Counted from the stretch's first letter, positions 1 through 10,372 are shown. The stretch is 64,000 nt of DNA from Platanthera guangdongensis (GCA_039583875.1 CM077150.1:181974375-182038374); one strand, 5' to 3'. Notes: generated from the sequence alone by a model not told the origin. Numbers and translations: made by a program.

Positions 1-1
1 C

Positions 2-169
2 AGAAAGTTTTTTGATGCAGATAGGTACATGGAGTTGCATCCAGCTGCAGTGGTTCCCAGGGCTTCAAAGCAAATTTATTTGGGTGCAGCTGATGATACC
101 AGATCCAAACAACAAGCATTAAATCCTAACAGGGAAATTAAAATGGTTAAAGGCAAAGAAAAGGAATAA
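2..169 (+). pseudogene. COP-A ORF3, C-terminal end (partial)
   Basis: The last 55 codons of a reading frame that enters from left of the window and stops at TAA 167-169. The peptide matches the C-terminal end of the third ORF of COP-B (coded on - at 6671-7003): both have a DADRYMELHP/DTDRYMELHP motif, then a VVPR motif, an Asp-Asp-Thr-Arg-Ser motif and a Lys-rich end. It lies 173 bp before the 3' LTR at 343, the usual place for an extra ORF in Sirevirus-type copia elements. Function is unknown; no membrane segment is visible in this piece. Completeness cannot be judged because the rest is outside the window. Confidence 0.8.
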
Positions 170-342
170 CTCTATAAGGTGACAACTTCTGTTCTTCTAA
201 CTGCTATCTGGATATCTCATATATAATATATCTCTGTGATGGTTCTGTTCTGTGTCTTGATTGTTGTTTTATGTTTTTCTGTATGATGTTGTTTGTTTTT
301 CAAAGACTGTAAATAGTTTTCCTAACCCAAATAGGGGGAGAT
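170..342 (+). other. COP-A 3' untranslated end with polypurine tract
   Basis: Non-coding T-rich stretch between the ORF3 stop and the 3' LTR. It ends in AAATAGGGGGAGAT (about 329-342), a polypurine tract that would prime plus-strand DNA synthesis. The same tract borders the 3' LTRs of COP-B and COP-C. Confidence 0.8.
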
Positions 343-1915
343 TGTTGGAACACCCTATTACTAATTTGGGTCAGGATCACTATGTCTCTAGGATTCTATG
401 TTTTGACCTTCTGTATAGATTATAGGTCAATTAGAATTGAGTCTAAGGGATCAGGAGTCTAGGTTTGAAAGCTGCCCTGAAGATCCAAGTTTTTCTGGAG
501 ACTAAGTCCAAATCGTCGAGCTCAGCACGACGTTTCGTCGAACTCTGGTCGACGATCGTCTAGCTCAACTTTGGCAGATCGTCGAGCTCCATTCGACGAT
601 CGCTGAGCTCAAGCCTCTCAATATCGTCGAGCTCTGGTCGACGATCGCTGAGCTCAACTTCTCAATATCGTCGAACTCCATTCGACGATCGCTGAGCTCA
701 GGTCGACGATTTTGGCCCTGTACTGGATCTTTATCTCTGAGCTCAGTTCGACGATCTTTGAGCTCAGATCGACGATTTCTTTGCTGCTTGCTTTCTCCAG
801 TTCGCTGAGCTCAGCTCGACGATGGCAGAGCTCAGTTCGACGATTTCAGTTGATCTTCAGAATTCAAATTCAATCAAGATAGAAGTTATTCTGCATTTAA
901 GTCAGAAGATCTGCCAGCCGTTTTCATTTAATTCTGGAGCAAGTTTCAAGGGATTTTTCAAGGAATATATCAGTGGACTTTCCCTCAGAACATCTTATGC
1001 AATTAAGGCTGTAATTAATTCAGACCAACGGCTATCTTTGACAGAGCAATTTTCCTATTGAGATTCAGAGAATAAAAGAGAGAATGTTTTTGAACCAGAG
1101 AGACAATACATACAGATTAAAAAGAACAAGGACACCTCTCAATACTCAGAGACTCTGGAAAATTTTCTGTCATCAAGAATTCAGAAGAACACTCATCAAG
1201 AGATCAAGCTTTCAAATCTTAAGATCTCTTCAGCTCTCAAGTGTTCAAGGCCAACATCACTTCAAGACTCCAGACACACAATATTTCAGCTTGCTGAAAT
1301 CATCCTTTGCTGGAGATCTATCTTTGAAGGCCTATCACCCTCAGCAAAGCTCATCTTCCTGAAGACTTCAAGGACTCAGGGGGAGCTTTGACAACATCAC
1401 TGAATCCACATAGTCTTCTCAGTTGCTTGAGAAAGAGAAGACTGCCATAACTCTCTCAACCCCCTCACTGTAAAGGGTTTTTCAAACTCCCTTCAAAAGT
1501 TTGAAGTTGGTTTTTGAGCACCTTGTCAAAAGCTCATTGGTGGCAAGACACCTGATCAAAAAATCTGTTTTGGTTTTTGAGCACCTTATCAAAAGCTCAT
1601 TGGTGCCCAGGACACCTGATCAACTCATCCTGCAGTGGATTCCTACCTAGGGTGGTAGAAGAGTGGATGTACCCAAGTTGGGGAACCACTATATTTCCTT
1701 GTGTTTCTGGTTGTGCATGTTTTTCTTTTGTTTCTGGCCTAGATTCTTTTGTGCATTGCTTAGTTTTGTGGTTTATTTTATTTCTGCTTCCCTGCTCACA
1801 CTCATTACAACAATTGTTGTAAAGCTTTGCAAAAGATTTTCTTTGTGTTTTAAAAAGCACCATATACTCTATTCACCCCCCCTCTAGAGTATATCAGATC
1901 TAGTTTCCCCTTTCA
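343..1915 (+). repeat. COP-A 3' LTR (Sirevirus-type copia)
   Basis: Starts TGTTGGAACACC directly after the polypurine tract and ends TTTCA at 1915, where the sequence changes to the LTR of GYP-C. It is co-linear with the COP-B LTRs, about 1.5 kb each. Visible parts are a TCGTCGA/TCGACGA hairpin array (about 511-845), an imperfect tandem duplication of about 62 bp (about 1509-1623), an 18-bp perfect palindrome (1805-1822), and the CTCTAGAGTATATCAGATCTA end shared by the group. The element body and left LTR are outside the window, so its target-site duplication cannot be tested. Confidence 0.88.
511..845 (+). repeat. Hairpin-motif array in COP-A LTR
   Basis: At least three copies of a 23-nt quasi-palindrome at 578-600, 623-645 and 667-689, repeating every 44-45 bp. 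Each has 8-bp arms (ATCGTCGA and TCGACGAT) around a 7-nt spacer. GAGCTC boxes lie between copies, and looser copies extend on both sides. The position near the LTR start suggests U3 cis-regulatory DNA. Palindromic structures are known in the cis region of maize Sirevirus LTRs; this particular motif I do not recognise. Confidence 0.85.
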
Positions 1916-4153
1916 ATCTTAATAATTTACCAAAATGTCATTGTAAGGTTTTAAAAATTACTGAGTCATCCAAAAATACTGAGAAAATGAGGGTAAAAAG
2001 GTAATTTTCACATAACTCCTATCAAAATTCTTCAAACAGAGACATAAAAATTTTCAGGAGTTAAATCTAACATTATATTGACCTTGAAAAAAATTGGGGA
2101 TTTTATCTCAATGATGAACCTATTTTTACATTTATTTTTCAAAAGTTCTATTATTCCAAAAATTCCAAATAATGAGATTTTTGCTTCCAAAAATCCCATT
2201 ATTATAATGTGGGGTATAATTCACCCTAATGAGCCTCTGAAATCAATACCATGATTTTTGGATGTTCCAAATATGCTTAATACACAATATTTCAAAATTG
2301 GCTATTTGCACCCCAAGCCTATGTATAATCAACACATGCAAGTGAGTTTACCCAACATGCAGTAGTACAAATGTGTTGACATTTTTACCATGCATAGGTA
2401 TAGTCCCCAAGGATATGACACCAAAATTTGGGGCCATTTTGAGCCATAACACTCCAAATATTTCATTTATTTAATTTTGTGTATTATGAATAAAGCTATA
2501 GAAAACATTTTCCCACAAATTCTCAATTTTTGGCAGGGGCTAGATATACCATAGTTAAGCACATGCCCAAAATTTTGGATCATATGGACATCTGGATTGG
2601 CATGGGCATTGGTTTTAGTTTCTGCCCTAACCTAGGACCAGTCCTAGAAAAATAGCCCTACAGGGAAGTATACTACTCCAAATTACAAGATTAAGGTGGA
2701 AAATTAAAGTTAAGAGGAAGGGATACAACTTTCATCTGAATCACCAGATCTAAAAATGCATCTAAGGGGCCTAAAATACACATGCAAATTCACTGTATAA
2801 GTGTGACAGAATGTATATATATACTATAGTTTATTTAGTTTAATAAATATCGGGTTGCACGAATCTTGACGGAAGAGTGGACGGAATCCGGTCGTCATCC
2901 CCAATCAGCCAACGGCTGGGATCGATTCTGGCTGGGCCACATTTGCTGGCTGTTTCCGGCCAGCTGAGCCACCACCACCGCCGGCGGATGTCACCACTAC
3001 CTTCACTGAGGTCGTGGCTAGCGATTTCCGACGATGAGGCCGCCAGAATTGGCTCCTCCGGCGAACCCGAGCAAGAAGAAAAGCTCGGAAAATTCTCCCT
3101 TTCCTCACATGGTATCGGGCTCAATTGAGCCCGATGTCTCTCCTAAAGGATCTAGAAAGCTAGTACGAGTAGAGGGGAGGCGAAACGGACACGAATGGCG
3201 GCACAGCGGCGAGGTTGGCGGCGGTTGGCCATGGTTGAGCTACTCCGGTGATCTCCTGCTCAAAATCTCGTTTCTTCACCAAAAGCTTTGCTACAGGACT
3301 CGTTCTCCACTCGATTCTACTCACTGAAGCTGATGGTGTGGTCGGTTTGAGCTGGGGAGGACTGTATGTGGAGTTAACTCCAAGGTGAGATCGGTTTGGG
3401 CTTTGGTTGTATCACCAATGGTGCCAAGTGGTCACCATACTGCCAATTCCTGCTGGAGTTTACTGAGGAGGCCAGCCAGCACCATTTTGGGGCAGAAGGA
3501 GCCAAGGACAAGTGGCCTCCTCCTCTTATTCTCATCTTCTCTCTCCTCTTTTGGGTAAATTCTCCAAAATGCCCCCATGCATGCACTCTCTCTCCAAAAC
3601 CAGAGGGGTAGGGCTGGTCTTTGTCACCATGGGCTGATAATGGGCCATGTTGGGTGGGCTTGGCCCAAGGAGAGTGGGCTTAGCCCTCATTTTCTTCCCT
3701 AGGTCAATTATGTTGACTAGGTTGACTTGAGTTGACTTGGTCAACCATGATGAGTGAGCTGAACCCACTTGGTGGTCATGGGTCTAATGGCACCACCCAA
3801 CTTGGGTTGGGTCAATGTGGTGCCCTACTTGGGCTAATTGGGCCTATAGACATAGGTTTGACCAAATTAGGGCCATGGTTGACTTTGGTCAACTATGGTC
3901 AAAGGGTTGACCTAATGACATGCCCTAGGGTCCACTTAGATTATTTTAGGGTTAGGGCAATGTGGTGGGGTCATGGTATGGCTAGAGTTCCTATTTAGGC
4001 TAGTTTGACCTAGTTTGACTTTGGCCCCTTAGTGGGCCCCACATGGCTACAACCCACTACCTAGGGTCAAACCTAGCTAATTTTTCCTAACACCCACCCC
4101 ATGCCTAACCCAATCTAAGGTAAGGGGGTTTAGAAGTAACATGGGATGTTACA
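1916..4153 (-). repeat. GYP-C 3' LTR, portion right of the COP-A insertion
   Basis: Co-linear with 52040-54378, the matching part of the GYP-C 5' LTR, with scattered substitutions. It ends GGGATGTTACA on +, so the LTR begins TGTAACATCCC on -. It holds a W-box-rich U3 (about 3700-4072), a GC-rich block with short open frames on both strands (about 2840-3330), and AT-rich DNA beyond. Compared with its partner it lacks about 91 bp after position about 1990, at an AAAAT microhomology. The rest of this LTR lies left of COP-A, outside the window. Confidence 0.88.
3700..4072 (-). promoter_or_regulatory. W-box cluster in GYP-C U3
   Basis: I count about 14 W-boxes (TTGAC[C/T], both strands) in about 370 bp, for example the close run of TTGACT at 3713-3738. 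Chance would give well under one. Because GYP-C reads on -, this lies just inside the LTR start, where a U3 promoter/enhancer belongs. W-boxes are the known binding sites of plant WRKY factors. The cluster recurs at about 53925-54300 in the other LTR. Confidence 0.7.
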
Positions 4154-4215
4154 AATCCTATAAACAAAAAAAATAATTTCGTCCCCAAAATTTAAGTTCG
4201 GGTCTACGGGGTTCT
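4154..4215 (-). other. GYP-C 3' untranslated end
   Basis: Short internal remnant between the GYP-C 3' LTR and the GYP-A insertion. On - it contains GGGGACGAAATT, the purine-rich signature found near the polypurine tract of Tekay/Del-type gypsy elements. The same signature occurs before the 3' LTRs of GYP-A (near 23572) and GYP-D (near 61310). GYP-C resumes at 26066 on the far side of GYP-A. Confidence 0.8.
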
Positions 4216-4980
4216 TGTAATGCCCCAATTTCCATAAGAGGGACGATCAACGTTTTTGGCCTGGATTGGGTCTTAGTAAGGGGTGACACGGCCAAGGACA
4301 CGGGCATGTCCAAGGCCATATCTCGGTCGGGTTCGACAAAGAGCCCGGGAGGTCGTCGATTTGAAGTCGACGAAGTGTGGTCGAGTCTGCGCTCGACGAT
4401 CCGTGTTGAATCTGCGTTCGATGATTTTGGTTCGTCGATCTCGCCAGAGATCGTCGATCTCTCCAGCGATAGTCAATCTTGCCAGCGATCGTCGATCCGG
4501 CCAGTGGTCGATGATCTTGGGTCGACGATCAGGCCAGCGATCGTCGATCTGGCCAGCGCTCGACGTTCTGGCCAGCGCTCGATGATCTGCGCTCAACGAT
4601 TTGCGCGGTCGACGATTTTGGTTTGACGATCAGGCCAGTTATCGTGGTTCTGGCCAGCGCTCAACGATCTGGCCAGCGATCGACGATCTGCATTCGACGA
4701 TCTGGCTTGCGCTCAACGATTTTGAGCTCGTCGATTTGTGCGTTCAACGATCTTGGTTCGACGATCGTCGAGCGGCGATCTTGGCAGATTGGTTTGACGC
4801 AGAGTGTTCGACATTCTGTTTTTCCAGGTCAGACCCGTATCGCATCCGTGCATTCCTTTGTATGGGATCCAAAGGCTGGGGGGTTTTCTGTTTGGGATAT
4901 ACCCGAGAGTAGGGTTTCAAAATCCGGATTGTTTCAGTCGTTGTTTCTCCGTCTAAGATCTAGAGAGAAGGGAGAGCGCG
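4216..4980 (+). repeat. GYP-A 5' LTR, first part
   Basis: Starts TGTAATGCCCC and aligns to 23606-24368 of the 3' LTR, with many C/T and G/A differences. It is broken at 4980 by COP-B; GCGCG at 4976-4980 is the left copy of the COP-B duplication. It contains a dense TCGTCGA/TCGACGA array at about 4350-4775. Confidence 0.93.
4350..4775 (+). repeat. TCGTCGA/TCGACGA array in GYP-A 5' LTR
   Basis: Repeats of TCGTCGA and TCGACGA alternate with GGCCAGCG boxes. One copy at 4352-4374 has the same arm-7-nt-arm geometry as the copia arrays. The 3' LTR carries the same array at about 23740-24165, with the matching hairpin at 23741-23763. Confidence 0.8.
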
Positions 4981-6504
4981 TGAAAGTGCAGCTAGATCTG
5001 ATATACTCTAGAGGGGGGTGAATAGAGTATATGGTGCTTGAAAACTTTTTACAACAATTGTTGTAATCTGAGTGAGCAGGGAAGCAATTATAAATCTAAT
5101 CACAGAACTAAACTAATCACAAAATAATCACAGAACAATCACAGCCAGAAACAAAAATAAAGACAAGCAAGCCAGATGACACAAGGAGCTATAGTGGTTC
5201 CCCTAAACTTGGGTACATCCACTCTTCTACCACCCTAGGTAGGAATCCACTGCAGGATGAGTTGATCAGGTGTCCTGGGCACCAATGAGCTTTTGATAAG
5301 GTACTCAAAAACCAAATCAGATTTTTTGATCAGGTGTCTTGCCACCAATGAGCTTTTGATAAGGTGCTCAAAAACCAAACTCAAACTTTTGAAGGGAGTT
5401 TAAGAAACCCTTTACAGAGATGGGGATGAGAGATTTATGGAAGTCTTCTCTTTCTCAGAGCAGCTGAGAAGACTATGTGGATTTGATGGTGTCAAAGCTC
5501 CCCATGAGTCCTTGAGATGTTCAGGAAAAGAAGCTTTACTGTAGGGTGATAGGCCTTCAGAAGTTGATCTCCAGCAAAAGATGATTTCAGCAACAGCTGA
5601 AATGTTAGTTGTCTGGAGTCTTGAAAGATGTTGGCCTTGAACAATTGAGACAAGAGAGATCAGAAGATTTCAGAAAGTTTGATCTCCTTGGATGTGTGTT
5701 CTTCAGAGAATTCTTTGAGACAGAGAATATTTTGTTCTTATTCTTCTTGTCTGTGTTCTGAGGATTGATGATGTCTAAGAGAGATTCAAAAATCTTTTGT
5801 CTTTTATTCTCTGGTACTGAATAGAAAAACATCCTCTGTCAAGAATATCCGTTGGCCTGCATTAATTGCATCCTTAATTGCAAAATGTCTTCTGGAGGAA
5901 AGTCCAAAGAAACATTCCTTGATAATCACTTGAAACTTGGTCAAGAAATAAATGAAAACGGCTAGAAAATCTTCTGAATTAATTTCTGAATAACTCCTTA
6001 ACTGATCTGAATTTGAATCTTAAAAATCCTTGAAGTCATCAGAAAACGTCGAACTGAGCTCTGCTATCGTCGAACTGAGCTCAGCGATATGGACTTATAT
6101 AGCAACAAAATATCGTCGATCTGAGCTCAAAGATCGTCGAACTGAGCTCAGAGATCGAGATCCAATGCTGAGTCAAGGTCGTCGAACTGAGCTCACACAT
6201 CGTCGAATGGAGTTCGACGATTTGTGGAAGTTGAGCTCAGCGATCGTCGAATGGAGTTCGATGATCTGTCGAAGTTGAGCTAGACGGTCGTCGATTGGAG
6301 TTCGACGAATCGTCGTGCTGAGCTCGACGATATGACTTAGTCTCAAACTGAAAAATTCTTGGTCTTGAGGGCAGCTTTCAAACCTAGACTTCTAACCCTT
6401 AGACTCAATTCTAATTGACCTTTAGATCTATACAGGAGGTCAAAAAACTGGTTTCCTAGAGACATAGTGATCCTGACCCAAATTAGTAATAGGGTGTTCC
6501 AACA
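4981..6504 (-). repeat. COP-B 3' LTR
   Basis: 1524 bp, nearly identical to 15583-17090; I see about 4 differences in the first 210 bp. The partner lacks a short segment around 5565-5582, between repeated AGCAA words. It holds the palindrome at 5049-5066 and the hairpin array at about 6047-6335. The array CpGs are better preserved here than in the 5' LTR. Confidence 0.95.
6047..6335 (-). repeat. Hairpin-motif array in COP-B 3' LTR
   Basis: Multiple TCGTCGA ... TCGACGA units, for example the pair around 6198-6221, interleaved with GAGCTCA boxes. It corresponds to 511-845 in COP-A and to about 16630-16920 in the COP-B 5' LTR. In the latter several CpGs read as CA or TG. Confidence 0.82.
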
Positions 6505-6526
6505 ATCTCCCCCTATTTGGGTTAGG
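6505..6526 (-). other. COP-B polypurine tract
   Basis: On - this reads as a purine run, AAATAGGGGGAGAT, abutting the LTR start TGTTGG. It is the expected primer site for plus-strand synthesis and is the same in COP-A and COP-C. Confidence 0.85.
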
Positions 6527-6670
6527 ATTACTATTTACAGAATTTGAAAAAATTAAATAGCAACATACAAGCAATAATGCAGAAAAGCAAAAAGCTGGAC
6601 ATTGCAGAACCACAGATATATATCATCCCAGATAATAATCAGAAATCAGAGTGATTGTCACCTTACATAA

Positions 6671-9600
6671 TCATTTCTTCTCCTTGCTCTTAATGAGTTT
6701 GATTTCTCTATTGTGGTTGAGAGCTTCCTTCTTTGATCTTGTATCATCTGATGCACCTAAAGAGGTTTGCTGTCTGGGCCTTGGAACTACAACTTCAGGA
6801 TGCAGCTCCATGTATCTATCAGTATCAAAGAATTTGATTGAACCATATCTTTCCAACTCTTTCTTTCTCTGTTCAGATAATGTAGTGATGTTGGAAGAGT
6901 CTTTGCCTTGCTCTCTAGCTTTCTTAATCTGATCCAGTGTAGCAAGCTCTTTCATCCTTGCAGTCCAAGCAGTTGGATTGTTTTCAGGATCTTCAAATGA
7001 CACTGGTGGCTCATATCTATTTGATGGATTGTCCTGAGGAGGCCTGGATGAAACTACTTCCTTCAGTTTATAGGGAAAAGGACCAGAGGTTGCGTCAGAT
7101 GAGATTTGTCCTTCCCTGGAGTAGGGATGTTATCTTGAATATCCTTTAGAATAAACCTGGAATTATCTTTGATTTCCTCTATAATTTTCTCTTCTGGATT
7201 GAGAGCCCCTGGACTGGCTTCCCCTATGGTAGGATCTGGCATGTGGCTGATAGGGGGATTGGCTTCTAGCAGAGGGTTGAGCAGCTGAACTTCCACCTGC
7301 ACCTGCATCAGGAGGAGGTGGTGGAGGAGGATGAGGATGTTGAAATTGGGAAGATCCTTTTTCATATTTCCTTTTCTTTTTCATTTCTTTGAGTTGATTC
7401 TTTGAGTACTGCATCTAGTGCTCAGTTATGGGGCAGTCATGAAGAATATAATATGGTATGTCATTGTTGTCCTTGACCTTGGCTGGAGGTACTCTCTTCA
7501 TGGCTTTGCTCCTTGCCTTTCTCTTCCTGGCAATGGTAGCAGAAGAATCATCAGAATCTGTCTTGAACTCATCACTTTCAGAACTTTGATCATCATAAAG
7601 AGCATCAATCTTTTTCATCAAATCTTTCTTGAGCTGGGTTGAAGCAGAAGTAGATACAGAACTGGTAACAGAAGTTGAAGCAGCAGCAACAGCAGCAGAT
7701 ACTGAAGGTGTGGCAGTTGAAGTTGAAGCAGAAGCAGAGGTTGAAGCAGCAGCAATAACAACAGATACTGAAGGTTCTGGAGCAGTAATAACAGCAGTTG
7801 GGGCAGCAACAGTTTCACTTTCAGAAACAACAATATCAACAACAGCAGGAAGAATGTCATCAGCAAACACAGAAGGCTCAACATCATGTGCCTCTGTCAT
7901 AAGAATATCAGTAGAAACTGGAACAACAGTAGCAGCAGCACTAACAACACTAATAACAACAGATACATCAACACTATCTTCAGTAGGAGGGACAGCAGCA
8001 TCAGAAACAGCAACCATACTTTCAGCAGGAGTAGCAGCAGCATAAACTGAGTTAACAAAGGAAGTTATGATGCTGGTATCACAGCAAGAGAAGGGCACAA
8101 AGGCCTTGGAGAGATCCTCTAGGGGCTGGATAGCAACTGTCTCTGGAAGACAACTAAGGTAGGCTGAATCAAATGCTGACAGCAGAGACCTGAGGTCTAT
8201 TGAAAAGACTGCAACTGGAGCTTGAGGAAGAGCAACAGCAACAGTAGCAACAACTGAAGCTGAAGAAACAGCAGACACAGTAGGCAAGCTCACTTCATAG
8301 GGCATCTCCCCCTGCCTAGATTCAGACAAGGCTGGATCAAGGCACACTGCTGAAGGGGCTGCCTGAGGGAATAAGGAAGAGAGCCTGGCAGAGAGAGCTG
8401 CCACTGACTGGAGTAATGGAGCCAAGGAGGTCTCCAAGAGAAGAGATAGCCTGGGGGCTAGCAATTCATAAATCCTGTCAGAAAGGGCTGGAAGATCTAC
8501 TTGCTCAGCAGTGACTGGAGCAGAGGTAGAGGATGGAGGTGGAGCTATGGGTGATGGTAGAGGAGAGCAAGTGTATTGGGGAAGAGATGGTTGAGGTGTG
8601 GGTAAAGTGGTGATGAAGGACAGTGGGATGGAGATAGATGGTGTGAAGGTGGGTTGATCAATGATCTCTTGCATAAGGTCTTGGTAAGAGGTTGATGATG
8701 AGGGCAGCTCAGGAGGAGAGGAGGGTGAGTCATCCATGAAGGAATCATCAATAAGGTTGAATGAGGGAATGGAGGGTGATGAAGTGGCAATATCTGGTTG
8801 AGGGTAGGAGTATAATGGATGGAATTGTTCTTCTGTTGTTGGTAGAGTATGGATTAGAGATGGTATAGATGTTGGAGAGGGGCTGGAGATGATGATGTTG
8901 GATGGAGTTTGAATGGTGGATGGAATTGGAAGAGATGGAATTGGAGGAGGAGGAGGAGGAGAGGCAACAGCAGGCAGGTCATTTGCAGGGGCAGAGACCT
9001 GAGGGGAAGTGACTCTAACAGTCTTAGTGCCTGAAGGTGTGCTGGAAGAGGGCCTGCTAGGCTTGATGATCTGCCTATCCCATTTACCAAATAGGGCACA
9101 GGACAGTCTCTTGGAAGCATTTATGTGTATCCCAAAAGATACTAGAAATGCAGGGCATCTGTTCTGCAGAAAAAGTCCTAAAATCCTTCCAAAATTTACA
9201 AAACTCTTATTAATTTTCTTCTTAATTAGGTCAAAGAAGACCTCTCCCCAGTTCAGATTCTTCTTGTCCACTATGGCTCCCATTAAGTAGAGCTGATACC
9301 TGGAAATTATATCATGGGCAGAGTGCTTAGCCAATAGGACCTTTCCAACTACATCAGCCAGAAATCTATATTCCACAGACAGATTCTTTTTCAATAGCTT
9401 GCAGGGTTAGCCTCAGAATGGCCCATTCTTGCAAGCAAGTCAGCATATTCTTCTCCAGATAAATCAGCAGAATCTCCACCAGTACTTAACTCAAAAACCT
9501 CTGTCAGAATTGCTGGGGTCAAGGGTACCTGGGTGCCAGAGATTGATCCAACAATTGTGTTTTGATCCTGATTGTGGGCAGTGTAAACCCATTCTTTAAT

Positions 9601-9771
9601 TTCATCAGCAGCAAGTTTAATCCTGGTTGTCATGATTGTAGCAAGTTTCTGCTCTTTGAACAGCTCCAAGATGTCCTGGAAAACCTGATTTGTCGTGCTG
9701 AAGGACTCCATGTCAATGTCAAAGCCGGTATCAAATTTCATGGCGGCGAGAACAGCAACAGAAACGGCCAT
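6671..9771 (-). pseudogene. COP-B ORF3: large third protein of the Sirevirus-type element, broken
   Basis: The likely start is the Met at about 9771 (MAVSVAVLAAMKFDTGFD), because COP-C ORF3 starts with the same context. An N-terminal globular region of about 250 residues has the motif FLADVVGKVLLAKHSAHD and resembles, by pattern only, the putative plant transposon protein domain family (PF20167). A long Pro/Ser/Thr/Ala-rich middle follows (about 9050-7650), then an Arg/Lys-rich stretch with IPYYILHD, a Pro run, and a C-terminal tail with DTDRYMELHP. It is broken by a frameshift near 9405, an in-frame TAG at 7415-7417 and shifts near 7160-7005. No signal peptide or clear membrane segment is seen, so an envelope role is not supported. 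Function unknown. Confidence 0.7.
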
Positions 9772-10372
9772 AGTTACCTGCAAAGAATCAACAAACAAAA
9801 CGACCAAGTGCAGAAATGTTTGGAGGGAAAGAAAGTTTTTGCAGAGAAATTGAAAGCGCAAAGGAGAACGACGGCGAAAAATGAATTTTATATTAGGGTT
9901 CGACGCAGAAAAGGAAAGATCGTTGAACTCCGTTCGACGATCGGGGCTTCTAAAGGAATCTGAAGAGTCTTCAATATCGTCGATCTCCGTTCGACGATAT
10001 TGGAGAGCGTTGAGCTCTGTTCGACGATCGTTCAGAGAACAACATCGTCGAGCGCCGTTCGACGATCGCTGACCGGAAGAGATAGTTCATACTATCTGAG
10101 AAACGCTGAACTCAGGTCGACGATTTCGGAAATCGTCGATCTCCGTTCGACGATCTGGGGGAAAATCGTCGAGCGCAGTTCAGAGACCAGAAAAACTCTA
10201 GACACTAAGAAAAATCAAGATGTTTGCCTAGTCTTGGTCAATTTTTAAACTTTTAAAATCTTGGATATTATTTAAGACTTCCTCCATCTAACATGCCTAA
10301 CTGATTTAGGAAGAAGGTGTGTTTCTTTTTATCCAAGGGCTTGGTGAAAATATCTCCCCTTTGTAAGTCAGT
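9772..10372 (-). promoter_or_regulatory. Spacer between pol and ORF3 with four hairpin motifs
   Basis: Separates the RNase H end from ORF3. Four 23-nt quasi-palindromes lie at 9919-9941, 9976-9998, 10044-10066 and 10132-10154, each with TCGTCGA-type and TCGACGA arms around 7 nt. The first has one mismatch. The right end (about 10265-10372) still codes the last RNase H residues after an in-frame stop. The place directly upstream of ORF3, and the same layout in COP-C (38585-38875), suggest a cis-element for ORF3 expression; this is inference. Confidence 0.6.

Noticed and set aside
511..845. Regular short repeats that could suggest a CRISPR array
   Set aside because: The units are quasi-palindromic LTR repeats with related, not unique, spacers, in a plant retrotransposon with no cas gene.
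4273..5021. Several overlapping Arg/Ser-rich open frames on both strands
   Set aside because: They are translations of the TCGTCGA/TCGACGA array in the GYP-A LTR, which lacks stops in most frames.
7618..8045. Leu-rich and Ala/Thr-rich frames on both strands
   Set aside because: Shadows of the repetitive GCA/ACA-rich middle of COP-B ORF3.
7415..9394. Long - frame considered as a retroviral envelope gene
   Set aside because: No signal peptide, membrane anchor or cleavage site is visible; it is the low-complexity middle and N-terminal domain of ORF3.
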